A DNA stretch of 64,000 nucleotides from Bdellovibrio sp. CG22_combo_CG10-13_8_21_14_all_39_27 (GCA_002786715.1 PCTW01000043.1:37413-101412), one strand, 5' to 3'; counted from the first letter of the stretch, positions 8,824 to 18,471 are shown. Numbers and translations: made by a program. Notes: generated by a model not told the origin, from the letters alone.

Positions 8824-9848
8824 AACATATCTCCTTCATCATTTTTTTTCTTAAAATATTTTCTAAAATTAAACCAAACATCGAACAAACCAACTAATGC
8901 GATTAATCTCCATGCCGTAAACACAGTAAGGACAATCATTATGGCGCGAGTGAAACCAAACAGGCGAAGCTTGTTCAAAAGCTCAGAGAATACTCCGAAG
9001 CCCTGAAAGAAATAAAACACACCAGTACAGTAAATGATGGTTTCACCCCAGATTTCCGCTTGCTCTCCGTAAAGAGTTCCCCCTAAAAGGTACATTACTA
9101 AACCGAAGATAAGGCCCCAAACCATATTGAAAGGAACTCTAAACTCAATTAAGTCTTTTAAGACATAAGGGTAATTAAGACGTTCTTTCCAAACTAATGA
9201 ATTACGCAAAATGATGAACAAACACAGCCAGAGACCAAAATAAATTGAACCAAATATTGCCATTGGGGCCATTGCGATAATCTTGTCTGCCAAGACTCCC
9301 GGTTGCTCCATGTAATCTCGCCAGATACGAGCTTCTTCTCCACTTCCATTCATAATTTCTGTGTTTGAAGACTTTACTTGTTCAATAAACTGAGTCACTG
9401 CTTGGGTTGTTGCCTCATGGATAGAGACCTTTCCAAAAAAATGAGTTGTCGCAATTCCAGCAACAACAATGGCCAACATAAGAAGCCCTGCTACCAACAT
9501 GCCTTTGATTGGATTCATCTTACGAATAATAATTTCACCAAGTATTGCAGCTTCAATAAAAGCTCCAGCAAAAACTGTCACGGCAGCAAGAGGATAAATT
9601 TGAGTTGTAAGTGATAAGACCAGCAATGCGCCGATTCCTAACACTCCTAAAGCCAAACCTTTTCCACGCCCATAAATAAGAATCGCCATTGTTAGAGGAA
9701 CGGGGACAAAGAGCCAAAAAAGTTGAAAAGAACTTAAAGCTGCCGACATCAAACCTAAGAAAACTAAACGTCCCCACGAGAATCCAGTGGATTCGTTCTG
9801 TGGAGGTCTTGCCTCAAAGTATGTGTTGGTCTTTAAATTCTCATTCAT
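8820..9848 (-). CDS. DUF2232/YybS-like polytopic membrane protein
   Basis: This protein of about 342 residues has a short hydrophilic N-terminus and around eight hydrophobic segments. Membrane proteins of the DUF2232 (YybS) type are often found between rpsR and rplI, and the pattern of an N-terminal six-helix part plus a late WGLIFGLVMYLLGG helix pair fits. The start is set at the ATG at 9848; a TTG at 9860 extends it by four residues. The function is unknown. It is part of the rpsF-rplI operon and overlaps rplI by 4 bases. Confidence 0.75.
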   Translation of the reverse strand: MNENLKTNTYFEARPPQNESTGFSWGRLVFLGLMSAALSSFQLFWLFVPVPLTMAILIYGRGKGLALGVLGIGALLVLSLTTQIYPLAAVTVFAGAFIEAAILGEIIIRKMNPIKGMLVAGLLMLAIVVAGIATTHFFGKVSIHEATTQAVTQFIEQVKSSNTEIMNGSGEEARIWRDYMEQPGVLADKIIAMAPMAIFGSIYFGLWLCLFIILRNSLVWKERLNYPYVLKDLIEFRVPFNMVWGLIFGLVMYLLGGTLYGEQAEIWGETIIYCTGVFYFFQGFGVFSELLNKLRLFGFTRAIMIVLTVFTAWRLIALVGLFDVWFNFRKYFKKKNDEGDML

Positions 9849-9892
9849 TTTCTTTTTCAATCTCTTTTGCTCATTCTATTAAGCACTAATTC

Positions 9893-10522
9893 TTAGCCTT
9901 GAGCGATTCTGTCAGACACGTGGCTGACGAGACCCATTTGACGGGCACGCTTAATAGCTGTTGTTGCAAAACGCTGATGCTTACGACTTACAGCTGAGAT
10001 ACGAGCTGGAGAAATTTTTCCAAACTCATTGATCAACCAAAAGTATGAACCTGGATCTTTCCAATCAGCTTTCACTTTATTGGCGGTGTACCAGCAGCTC
10101 TTTCTTCTTGTGAATTTTCTCTTGTCTGTGTCTTCTTCACCTTCTTCAGCGTTGTTTGAATCCATGATTGAACCTTTTTTAGTTTTTGAAAAAGGTGTCT
10201 TGTAATTCTTAACGGCGTCAGCGATGAACTTTTCTTGATCAGTTACTTTGATGATCATGTTTTTCATGACTGATTCATTGATCCCGAGACGACGGATCAA
10301 TTCTCTGTTGTTGTCACCATCAGCCTTGTACATGAAGTACAAGTAGTGACCGCGTTCTAAACCTGTTGATGTTGGTTGAGCAAACAAAAGTGTGCCCCAG
10401 TCATCATTCACAACGATTTCGCCTTTGTGAGCTTTGACTACTTCCTCGACCATAGTTTTGATTGACTTGATTGCCTCGTCCCCTGCATCAGGACGTGCGA
10501 CGATTGCCGCTTCATAAAGCAT
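9893..10522 (-). CDS. rpsF-rpsR: Ribosomal proteins S6 and S18 in one reading frame
   Basis: The 209-residue frame starts at 10522 with GGAGG well placed. Residues 1-112 are S6 (MLYEAAIVARPDAG, LERGHYLYFMYKAD, RRLGINESVMKNMIIKV). Residues 134-209 are S18 (KRKFTRRKSCWYTANKV, FGKISPARISAVSRKHQ, TTAIKRARQMGLVSHV). Bacteria normally have separate rpsF and rpsR genes. The junction holds Met120 (10165) preceded by AAAAAAGG at 7 bases, which looks like an intact rpsR start and ribosome site. One extra A in the five-A run at 10183-10187 would restore a TAA stop for S6 just before it. So this is either a true fusion, a pair of genes with a one-base deletion or sequence error, or a fusion with internal initiation. 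S6 and S18 are neighbours in the 30S platform, so a fusion could work. Confidence 0.93.
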   Translation of the reverse strand: MLYEAAIVARPDAGDEAIKSIKTMVEEVVKAHKGEIVVNDDWGTLLFAQPTSTGLERGHYLYFMYKADGDNNRELIRRLGINESVMKNMIIKVTDQEKFIADAVKNYKTPFSKTKKGSIMDSNNAEEGEEDTDKRKFTRRKSCWYTANKVKADWKDPGSYFWLINEFGKISPARISAVSRKHQRFATTAIKRARQMGLVSHVSDRIAQG

Positions 10523-10673
10523 AAAAACCTCCTGGACTAAACGGCCCGTACCTCTATTGGTAAGAGCGAGTATGTTAGGGAGGCAAAGTAACAGTAAGGG
10601 GGCGAAAAGAAAAGGAATTCTTCCTCTGAAAGAGCAAGAAAAGCCTCAAGATTTCAACACTTTACACAAGGCT

Positions 10674-13544
10674 TTAAGGAATCGTCATCGGAATGTAGTG
10701 GAAAGTCACTTTGTCGGCCTTGTTAACACAGAGCATAGCGAAGCTGCTTTGGTCATTTTCAAGACGGGCCGGATCGAGACGTACGCAACGAGCAGGAAGA
10801 TTAACCGATAGGGCCGCTGGCCGAGTCATCTTCCCATTAGTCATCGTCATTACGTACAAACGCTCACCAAAAATGAGTGTCGAGTTCACAAACACTGCTG
10901 GTACTGAACGATTATTTTGAGTGACGACTAAGGGCTCTAGCGTTTCTGAGAAATTGACTCCCGGAAAACTTGAATCGCGATTAATGGTGAGGCCATCTAT
11001 TCTTCCCTCTTTGTCCACGCCATAGATATGGTAGCGCGCTTCGAGAAATGAAATGGATTCTTCATCGTTAAAACTAGCGATATGTTGAAAAACAGGATCA
11101 CTCCAATCGCGAGTCACGAATTCTCTTCGCTCAAAATCACCTCTTTGATCAAGTCTAAAAAGACGAGCTTTAGTGCGATCAAAAAGTGTCATGAACAAAG
11201 ATTGATCGGCATGAACTTGATTCGAATCAACAGCAAGAACCGGATAGATGGCATTTTGAGAAATGAAATTACTATCGGTTTGAACTTCGGTGAATTCAAA
11301 TTGATCTGTCATTTTAAAATTAAACTGGTAATACTTTTTATCAAATTCACGACCGACGGAAACCAAGACTCGAAACTGACCATTCTCAATATCTGCGCGA
11401 GTTTGTGGTAGTGGTTTTTCCACTTTCATTTTATTGCGATAAGGAATTCTCAAAGTCTTTTTTATTTTTTCTCTAAAGTTATAACTATCAACAATTCGCA
11501 AATCCATTGTCACTTTATCATCTTTTAAGAGAGGATTGAGGTAATAGATGTGATCATCTGGTACATCCGGCATGCGATCTAAGATATCATCGGTATTATC
11601 AACTTCTGGCACAAACCATTCCTTTGAAATGAGAGGAACTTTTACATTGCCAAACTCAGCACTCTTGACGTTGACCCAATGAAAATCATCAAGGAAACCT
11701 GCTTTTAATGGTAAACCTTCAAAAGTTGTAATCGGAAAATTCCAAATAGAATGATTCGCAAATAATGGCTCGCCGTTGTCATTTAAAAGATGGAATTGAA
11801 GATCTGTTTGCTCTTTACTTATAGCATAAACAAAATAATCGCCTTTTCCGTCGTTGTTGATATCGACTCTAAAAATGGCCAAGATTGAATTAACCAGAGG
11901 AATGCTAAAATTCTGCGACTCCATTTGACCATTGCGCTCTCTGATCACTTGAAATTGAGTATGGGAATCACCCTCAGCTTCTTTCTGCAGCAAAAAGTAT
12001 TCCGGGAACTTTGATAATCTAAATTTATCTGCGATTGGCTTTAGCAAAGATAACTTGCGACCGTCCTTGATATAGGCCATTTGAGAAGCTTTAATTCCTT
12101 CCAACGGAAGCAACTTACCCTTTGTTTGAGATAACTCTTTAGCAAATGAAATCATGGTTTGTGATTTTGATTTGAAATCACCTGTCGTGAGTTCGACTTC
12201 TAAGTAGGTTTGTGAATCGAGTGCAAGGTTTTCTAAATGACCTTCGATCATGATTCGCGTTTCTTGACCAGACTTTAAATCGCCAACTTCGATTTCAGAT
12301 TGATCAACAATATAGCCTTTTCCCTTCATGCTAATTTTGGCCATGACAGAAGTAGCTTCGTTTAAATAATTTTTAACAGGAAGTAAGAAACGATAATGTC
12401 CATCCTCGTCGATATTTACTTCGAGAATATCTTTAAAGTCTGGTGCAACAAATATCTTTGGTCTGATACTCGTGGCTTTCTGCATATCAATAAGACCGTA
12501 CTTTACAAACTTATGATCGCGCTTATCAGCTAAATAAGAATGAGAAGATAATGCTAATCGAGCATAAAGTTCATCATTGGTGATTTCAGGCTCGAGTAAT
12601 TTTAAAGTGGCGGCCAATGCAGTAACTAATGGAGCAGCTTGAGAAGTACCTTTCTTAACATCATACCCTTTGATTCTTAATATACGTGATTCCATATTGA
12701 GAGGAACAGTACTTACCATTCCGTCACCAGGTGCTAGGAAATCAACTTTTCCACCGTAGTTTGAAAACTCTGCAACTTCACCATTATTAGTCATGGCGCC
12801 AATACAGATAACTCCCTTGCTTGAACAAGGGTATGTCGGGATCTCTTTGCTGTTATTTCCAGCTGCAACAATAATAGGAATATTTTTTTGTAGGGCGATT
12901 TCGATCGCTTTCTTCATCTTTGGAGTTTCAACTAACTTAGGCCATCCCAGAGACATATTAATAACATCGGCTCCGGATTCGACGGCATAACGAATTCCGT
13001 CTGCGAAAACATCAGTGATCATTCGTCCTTTATAAACAAAGCCATTGGTTTCTTGATTCACAACTTTAATAGGTAAAATTTTAATTTGAGGGTGAGCAAT
13101 ACCTGCGATACCTATGGCATCATGATTAGCCGCTATCAAACCGGCCAAATGTGTTCCATGTCCCGTGTCGTCTGAAATATCAGCTGTCTTTTCCAGTGCA
13201 TTATAGCCCCAACATGGTTTGTTATGATCGGTCTCACCTTCTTGGCAAACTTTTGAATTAAACCAAATACGTCCTTTTAAATCAGGGTGAAAGCGATCAA
13301 CACCTGAGTCAATCAGTGCAACAACGACTTCGCGCTTGGGATCAACTTTCATTTGATCAAAAGGCAAGAAGTGAACATCATATCCCTTGATTCCTTCGAC
13401 GTGCTCGCGAGTTGTATCACCAGAGGCTTGAAGAAGAACTTGTCCTTTATTCTCAATGTGCCAAAGCTTTGAGGCCAAAGTATCTTTGAGCTCAACGGCT
13501 TGAACGCCAAAAGAGAGAATGAGAGGGAGAATTATTTTTTTCAT
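10674..13544 (-). CDS. Secreted S8 (subtilisin-like) serine protease
   Basis: This 956-residue protein has a signal peptide (MKKIILPLILSFGVQA). The peptidase domain carries Asp79 (ALIDSGVD), His129 (GHGTHLAG), oxyanion Asn230 (VAAGN) and Ser301 (KGTSQAAPLV). After residue 370 comes about 580 residues of beta-rich sequence, including a DINNDGKGDYFVYAI stretch like an FG-GAP/VCBS repeat, which often mediates surface or ligand binding. The start at 13544 shares its A with the stop of the upstream gene (TAATG), so the two are translationally coupled. An upstream in-frame ATG at 13565 would sit inside the neighbour and spoil the signal peptide. Confidence 0.93.
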   Translation of the reverse strand: MKKIILPLILSFGVQAVELKDTLASKLWHIENKGQVLLQASGDTTREHVEGIKGYDVHFLPFDQMKVDPKREVVVALIDSGVDRFHPDLKGRIWFNSKVCQEGETDHNKPCWGYNALEKTADISDDTGHGTHLAGLIAANHDAIGIAGIAHPQIKILPIKVVNQETNGFVYKGRMITDVFADGIRYAVESGADVINMSLGWPKLVETPKMKKAIEIALQKNIPIIVAAGNNSKEIPTYPCSSKGVICIGAMTNNGEVAEFSNYGGKVDFLAPGDGMVSTVPLNMESRILRIKGYDVKKGTSQAAPLVTALAATLKLLEPEITNDELYARLALSSHSYLADKRDHKFVKYGLIDMQKATSIRPKIFVAPDFKDILEVNIDEDGHYRFLLPVKNYLNEATSVMAKISMKGKGYIVDQSEIEVGDLKSGQETRIMIEGHLENLALDSQTYLEVELTTGDFKSKSQTMISFAKELSQTKGKLLPLEGIKASQMAYIKDGRKLSLLKPIADKFRLSKFPEYFLLQKEAEGDSHTQFQVIRERNGQMESQNFSIPLVNSILAIFRVDINNDGKGDYFVYAISKEQTDLQFHLLNDNGEPLFANHSIWNFPITTFEGLPLKAGFLDDFHWVNVKSAEFGNVKVPLISKEWFVPEVDNTDDILDRMPDVPDDHIYYLNPLLKDDKVTMDLRIVDSYNFREKIKKTLRIPYRNKMKVEKPLPQTRADIENGQFRVLVSVGREFDKKYYQFNFKMTDQFEFTEVQTDSNFISQNAIYPVLAVDSNQVHADQSLFMTLFDRTKARLFRLDQRGDFERREFVTRDWSDPVFQHIASFNDEESISFLEARYHIYGVDKEGRIDGLTINRDSSFPGVNFSETLEPLVVTQNNRSVPAVFVNSTLIFGERLYVMTMTNGKMTRPAALSVNLPARCVRLDPARLENDQSSFAMLCVNKADKVTFHYIPMTIP

Positions 13545-16500
13545 TAGAGGCTCTCCCTGATCCAACGGCCTTCAAACTCACCTGATTGAATTCCCAAATA
13601 CTTCTTTAAAGTTTCCAATGGGCCATTCCAATAACGTCCTGATATTTCACCAAGAGTATGAGATTCGATTGTATCATTTAAAATTTCTGATTTTGTTCTA
13701 AAGCCATCAACTGTACCAAAGAGATAATAGTTTTTCTCACCGATGACTTTAATAAAGTCTTTAAACTCAAACCACTTTTCCATTTGGCTCGAGAGCTTGA
13801 GCAAGCAACGGCCATGTTCTGAGACAGAACGCGTTTTTTCTTTCTTACATGTTTGATTTAATGATTTCAAATTATCGAGATATCCACACCTCATCATTTG
13901 CTCGGGCTTCATCATTCTATTGTGACGACGATCACACTCTGGAGAGAAAGCGCGGGCAGCTTTATACTTTTTGGCCATATCGTCAATAATGCTATCGTCA
14001 AGGTTTTCTAATTGCTCAACTGCTGAGTCGTAGAGATAGATATTCACTCGAACATCAAAAAGTTTGAGTGACTTAATATCGTTTACGGTGTTGGTATCGA
14101 AGAGCTTCGCTTCATATTTCTCATTAATCTCTTCCATCAATTTTTTCAATTTCTTCTCTGAAGCTGACCAGCCTTCTTTCTTATAGGTTAAAGAAATAAA
14201 AGGATCACGGACTTCTTTTTTATTCAAACTTTCATCTTCACCGAACAAGCGCGCTTCGTAGCGAGCACTTCTGGTTTCCGCGACACCGAACGTGCTCTGA
14301 CCTGGATTTTTAAATCTTTCTGGATCGAGTGAGATGTTGATCCCTTCTGGGGCTAAATACTTTTGGAGATAATAGTTGGTAACGTCTTTCAAAAAGGAGA
14401 GATAGTTGATTCCTGATTGATCATCAGACTCGATCGAAACATAATCGGTTTTGTTGCCTTTCTTATCAGTGATGGAATAAAGAGAATTTCCTTTCAGGTA
14501 CTTTGCTCTCCAAACCAAGAAGGCATAGCGTGTAGAAGTATCTTTATAATCATTTTCTACAACGAATGGCTTAGTTTTATATTCAAGCAATTCAGTGCTT
14601 CCACCTGTTAAAACTTCGTAAAGTGCATTGGCATTGCTGAAAAAATTTGGATTGGCTTCAAGGTCATTATCAATATTAAGGTCAAATAGTTTAACTTTGT
14701 ACTTTCCATTGGTTTGAGAACTTTCAAGTTTTAAGACTGGAATATAGTAGTTCACACCTGCAAAAACTTTGAACTCGCGGCCATCGCCTCTATCATCATA
14801 GACTTGAATGGTCTTGGCATCTTTGCGATAAAGATGGAGACGATTAATTGTTACGAGTTCCGTACTTGCTCCAAGGGTAAATGATGTTTCCATAAAGGAT
14901 CCACCGCCGCTAACGAGAACGCTTGGAGTGATTTTCGTTGTAATAATGAGAGACTCGCCGACACCGAGGTTTTTATTCACTTCGGCCATCATTTTTTCGA
15001 GTTGTTCTTTCTTTTCTTTTTCGGCCATTGCACTTAAGTCGCTTTCAGAAGCAGCAATATTATAAAGTTTTTTCTTCAAGGAATTTTTAAGAAGGGGAAC
15101 AATAATGTTTTTATAAGGTTGCTTGAATGTTTCTTTTAAAGATTTTACCGGCTTCAAGTGAGAATATGTTTTTAGTAAATTGAGCCCCGCTCTCACTGAA
15201 GCATGAGCTCCATATGCAAAATTCTCAATTCCGAGGTGTCCGCCAACCGTGATTGCTAGCCCAAAGGTATCGGCCAACTGGACCATATTATCTGTCCCCA
15301 TGGTGTTGCCGATGACGATATCTCTTTGAGTAATTATTGATCCATCAAGAACTGGAGAAAACCAAGTCCCTATCGGGAATTCAATAAACTCACCAGTCTC
15401 AACAAAGTGATCTAGCCCTTCTTTAAATTGATCTTGATGAAACTTGGAGCGGGCCTTTCCAATGTCAAAGGCCGATAGTTTTTCATTTGCTGTTTGAATC
15501 AGGCCATCGATTGAACTTGCTTGTAGTTTAGATAGTAAATAGAGATGGGTATCTCTAAAAGGTGAATCAGGAAGACCATGGGCAAAACGCGCTGAATACC
15601 CAGGCCATTCTTCTTGAATCAGACGACCCTTCTTTAAAATCTTTCCATCACTGACTTCAGCATTAAATGAAATTTCACCAGCTTTGGGTTCAAAAATCTT
15701 CAGCAAAGCATTACGGCGAGAAATGATTTTCTCAAGCACGAGTTTATTAACAGGACTTGGAAAATAGGATTCATTGACGATTTCTTCAAAATCCTCTCTG
15801 GTCAATTCTCTCATTCGTCGAGACATCCAAAGGGCATCATCAAGCGTGGTTGAAAAATCGGCTTCTGTGAAATGGGGAAGACGTACTGTTTTATTGTCCT
15901 TCATACCAACAATCCACGAGGTCTTATTAAGAGACTCGCCAATATCTAATAAAGCGTAAGGCAAAAGAACAGAACGAAGCGTTCTCGAAGTCAAACGACG
16001 AGGAGGAACACCCATCGCAGTATTATAATGATCAGTTTCTTTTGGCTCAAAAGCGATGACATCATAGAGATCAACTACTAACTCTTTATATTCTGGTTTG
16101 GTCTGCTCCTCAGGAATCCAGCGAGACGGAGCTCCATAAGTTCCATCAGGAATCTGGCGGCTTATAAAGAGGTCTCTTTCCTCGATCGAGGAGAATTGGA
16201 CTCTTAAATGAGGAATGAATTTCATAGCAGGAATTTTGAAACCTAGTTTTCTAAGGAGATTCTTTCTAAGCAAAGTTACGTGCAAGGTTTTCTCAAGTAA
16301 AATGGTATAAACTCTGTTGGCCTCACCATCAAGCGAAAGTGCATTGAATCTTAAAACTCCAATATTTGAACCAATGATTCCTTGAAACTGAACTGTTTGA
16401 TCTTTTGATAAGGCCATTTCATCTAGTGTTGGATCAAGTGGCCCACGTGTGTTTGGTCCCCACACTTCAGAAGGAACTGGAGTTAATTGTGAAAGATCTA

Positions 16501-16681
16501 AAGGATTCATTGGATCCTTAGACATTTGCCAAGCTCTTTCAGGATTTAAGAGCTCGCCTTGAAAAATCAAATCATCAGAAGGCAGGCGAATAGAATCCAA
16601 AGGAATAACTTCCTCTCCTGCATAAAGCGCTGGAGACCAAGCTCCTAAAAACGCCCAAATGATGAAGAACACTGATTTCAT
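13544..16681 (-). CDS. Large secreted protein of unknown function coupled to an S8 protease
   Basis: This is a 1045-residue protein. The ATG at 16681 gives a signal peptide ending at LYAGEE; an upstream ATG at 16696 adds five residues. I do not recognise the family. The region from about residue 490 to 610 is Gly- and Thr-rich beta sequence (VGGHLGIENFAYGAHASVRAG), and the last 300 residues have several Lys/Glu-rich helices and cysteines (for example CDRRHNRMMKPEQMMRCGYL). Its stop overlaps the start of the following subtilase by one base, so the two proteins are made together. It could be a substrate, inhibitor, surface partner or secretion helper of that protease; this is inference. Confidence 0.7.
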   Translation of the reverse strand: MKSVFFIIWAFLGAWSPALYAGEEVIPLDSIRLPSDDLIFQGELLNPERAWQMSKDPMNPLDLSQLTPVPSEVWGPNTRGPLDPTLDEMALSKDQTVQFQGIIGSNIGVLRFNALSLDGEANRVYTILLEKTLHVTLLRKNLLRKLGFKIPAMKFIPHLRVQFSSIEERDLFISRQIPDGTYGAPSRWIPEEQTKPEYKELVVDLYDVIAFEPKETDHYNTAMGVPPRRLTSRTLRSVLLPYALLDIGESLNKTSWIVGMKDNKTVRLPHFTEADFSTTLDDALWMSRRMRELTREDFEEIVNESYFPSPVNKLVLEKIISRRNALLKIFEPKAGEISFNAEVSDGKILKKGRLIQEEWPGYSARFAHGLPDSPFRDTHLYLLSKLQASSIDGLIQTANEKLSAFDIGKARSKFHQDQFKEGLDHFVETGEFIEFPIGTWFSPVLDGSIITQRDIVIGNTMGTDNMVQLADTFGLAITVGGHLGIENFAYGAHASVRAGLNLLKTYSHLKPVKSLKETFKQPYKNIIVPLLKNSLKKKLYNIAASESDLSAMAEKEKKEQLEKMMAEVNKNLGVGESLIITTKITPSVLVSGGGSFMETSFTLGASTELVTINRLHLYRKDAKTIQVYDDRGDGREFKVFAGVNYYIPVLKLESSQTNGKYKVKLFDLNIDNDLEANPNFFSNANALYEVLTGGSTELLEYKTKPFVVENDYKDTSTRYAFLVWRAKYLKGNSLYSITDKKGNKTDYVSIESDDQSGINYLSFLKDVTNYYLQKYLAPEGINISLDPERFKNPGQSTFGVAETRSARYEARLFGEDESLNKKEVRDPFISLTYKKEGWSASEKKLKKLMEEINEKYEAKLFDTNTVNDIKSLKLFDVRVNIYLYDSAVEQLENLDDSIIDDMAKKYKAARAFSPECDRRHNRMMKPEQMMRCGYLDNLKSLNQTCKKEKTRSVSEHGRCLLKLSSQMEKWFEFKDFIKVIGEKNYYLFGTVDGFRTKSEILNDTIESHTLGEISGRYWNGPLETLKKYLGIQSGEFEGRWIRESL

Positions 16682-16956
16682 AGGCCTCACTCTCATGATT
16701 AATAAGTTCTTTAAAGCAAAGGCGGTGCCAAAGAAGCTTAATCATTTCAGAGAGTTGATATCATGATGCTGTCTAAAAATGTGACAGTTGAAATATAGTG
16801 ACAGTAGTCGGTGTTCTGCTTAAAAAACGGTAAGGCCATTTTGCCTACATCTTGCGAACACTTGAGCTTTTTTTGTTCTAAACAAAAAACGTGAAAGAGA
16901 TTCTGATAAGGCAAGTTTGATGGATTATTTTCTAGGAAGACCTTATAGTCGCCTCA

Positions 16957-16988
16957 CCCCTTAAGACCCCCATCTTAAACCCCTACCC
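16957..16988 (-). other. Potential G-quadruplex motif
   Basis: On the minus strand four G tracts follow one another: GGG, TA, GGGG, an 8-base spacer, GGGGG, a 6-base spacer and GGGG. In AT-rich DNA this is conspicuous. The inner part also forms a TTAAGA/TCTTAA hairpin. It directly follows the terminator of the gene at 17045-18295. Confidence 0.4.
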
Positions 16989-17027
16989 AAAAGAAAGCCC
17001 GCTGTAAAAGCGGGCTTTTTTGTTTTA
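16987..17027. terminator. Bidirectional terminator after the gene at 17045-18295
   Basis: A hairpin AAGCCCGC, a 7-base loop, GCGGGCTT (about 16994-17017), followed by TTTTTTG on the plus strand and by TTTCTTTT on the minus strand. It lies 20 bases past the stop of the leftward gene. Confidence 0.85.
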
Positions 17028-17044
17028 AGCATTTTGTTTTAGAT

Positions 17045-18295
17045 TTAGTTGAGCGCTCTAAAGCCTTTCAAGAAAGCCAAGTACTCACGAGTGATTGTTG
17101 TTGGACGTGAATTGACTTCAGTCTTAATCACGCAGCTTCCACCACGAGGTCCACTACCAAAAAGCTTCTTCTTACAAACGACAGTTGCATTACAGCTTCT
17201 GAAGTCACAGTTAAGAGCGTTGCCTGGATGTTGTTGATAAACAAGGTCACCACGAGCAACTGCATTTTGGATGCCCTCAACACAACGGTTAAAGTAAGAA
17301 GAATCTTTTGAAGTTGAACATAACCAATCAAAAACAACTTTCTTAAAATCTTCTTCAGAAGGACGAGAGTCAAGCGCTGTTACAGATGGGAAAGTCATAA
17401 GGGCGTTCGCCATACCTTTTTCACATCTACTATTTTGGTTATCAAAGTTACAGAAGAACTTGTAGAAACTTAATCCACCATCTTTAAATGTTCCCCAGTA
17501 TGAAGAGTAATTAGCGCGATCTGGTTTCATTCTCCAGCATAATCCAAGTTTACAGTCGAGATCAGTCATGAATGTGTGTCTATTAAATTGAGGAAATTGC
17601 TCATCACGCTTGTCTTTTTCTTTATACCAGTGACTATCTGATTGATAGAGTTCAAATAATGAACCAGTTAAAGCTCCTGAAACAGGAACTCCCAAAAACT
17701 TTGAAAGCGCCGGAGCTGTATTGAATCCTGAGTTACATCCGTTAAGAGTAACGTAAGAATTGCTCATCATTTTTTTTGCAAGAGTTCTTAAAGCAGGTTC
17801 CCAAGCATCCGGATCGAAGGCAGCGTCTGACTTTCCGAACTTCAATGACCAAGGAGAAGAGTGTCCGTAGAAATCAATGGAAGCTACTTTATCGAACATT
17901 GCGATTTCTTGAAAGAAAACACCAGGAGTGAAAGTTTCTTTAACAAGTTTAACTACGGGAAGATTATACTTATCGAATACTTCTTGATCGTCACGGCCAC
18001 GAACTTCTGGAGAGCTCATGAGATAAACTTGGTGATCAGGGTGGAGTTCCTTATATTTTTGAGCGCGAGCAATTCCAGATTGGAAAAACTGATCTGAATC
18101 TTCTTTCACAGCTGAACCCACAACGATGATGTGAGTTGGCTTTTGTGTATCAAGAGTAAAATCTTGATAAAGGGCCGTTCTCAACTCTCCTTGATAAAAG
18201 AGTTTGTTCATCGATTCATCTTCTTGGTCAAAATAGCGTGCTTGGGCCAGTGGTGCCATTAACAATGCTGCTAATAATAGAGCTGCTGTTTTCAT
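17045..18295 (-). CDS. Secreted protein with caspase/CHAT-like (clan CD) peptidase signature
   Basis: This 416-residue protein starts at 18295 behind AAGGAGAGA and has a signal peptide ending at LAQA. Residues 53-220 show a Rossmann-like alternation (THIIVVGSA, QVYLMSSP, ASIDFYGHSS, YVTLNGCNSG). His145 in FYGHSS and Cys187 in LNGCNSG sit at the ends of neighbouring hydrophobic strands, as the His-Cys dyad does in caspase, CHAT and other clan CD cysteine peptidases. The following AxxLSKFLGVPVSGALTG is also family-like. The C-terminal 170 residues have about ten cysteines, consistent with a disulfide-rich exported domain. It stands alone between terminators and divergent genes. Peptidase activity is inferred from the motif only. 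Confidence 0.6.
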   Translation of the reverse strand: MKTAALLLAALLMAPLAQARYFDQEDESMNKLFYQGELRTALYQDFTLDTQKPTHIIVVGSAVKEDSDQFFQSGIARAQKYKELHPDHQVYLMSSPEVRGRDDQEVFDKYNLPVVKLVKETFTPGVFFQEIAMFDKVASIDFYGHSSPWSLKFGKSDAAFDPDAWEPALRTLAKKMMSNSYVTLNGCNSGFNTAPALSKFLGVPVSGALTGSLFELYQSDSHWYKEKDKRDEQFPQFNRHTFMTDLDCKLGLCWRMKPDRANYSSYWGTFKDGGLSFYKFFCNFDNQNSRCEKGMANALMTFPSVTALDSRPSEEDFKKVVFDWLCSTSKDSSYFNRCVEGIQNAVARGDLVYQQHPGNALNCDFRSCNATVVCKKKLFGSGPRGGSCVIKTEVNSRPTTITREYLAFLKGFRALN

Positions 18296-18471
18296 TACTC
18301 TCTCCTTAAATTCTTTATAAAACAAAATGTGAGCAGCTTATAGATTCATGCAAGCGATTTGAAAAATGATTTCGACACCTTTTTTGATTGTATGAATTTT
18401 TTTCATGAAATCACCGTGTAAACAGGAAATATGTTAAGAATCACGAATCACTATTCGGGGGAATATGTATT

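Larger units (their letters stand above)
16682..17044. other. Noncoding region with terminator, A/T hairpin and G-rich motif
   Basis: About 360 bases without a plausible gene. It should hold the promoter of the leftward 16681/13544 operon, but no clear -35/-10 pair stands out. It contains an A/T hairpin (TTTTTTGTT, CTA, AACAAAAAA near 16868-16891), a four-tract G-rich motif on the minus strand (16957-16988) and a terminator (16987-17027). No tRNA-like fold or small ORF with a ribosome site was seen. Confidence 0.6.

Noticed and set aside
10523..10600. Possible S6:S18-binding leader RNA before rpsF
   Set aside because: Small pairings are present, but I could not fit the known leader consensus by eye; a covariance-model search would decide.
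10636..10676. Possible terminator after the subtilase gene
   Set aside because: Only a 7-bp stem with a 22-base loop and no clean T run; too weak to list.
10557..10811. Open frame of 84 codons on the plus strand
   Set aside because: It lies over the rpsF upstream region and the end of the subtilase gene, has no ribosome site and a low-complexity basic product.
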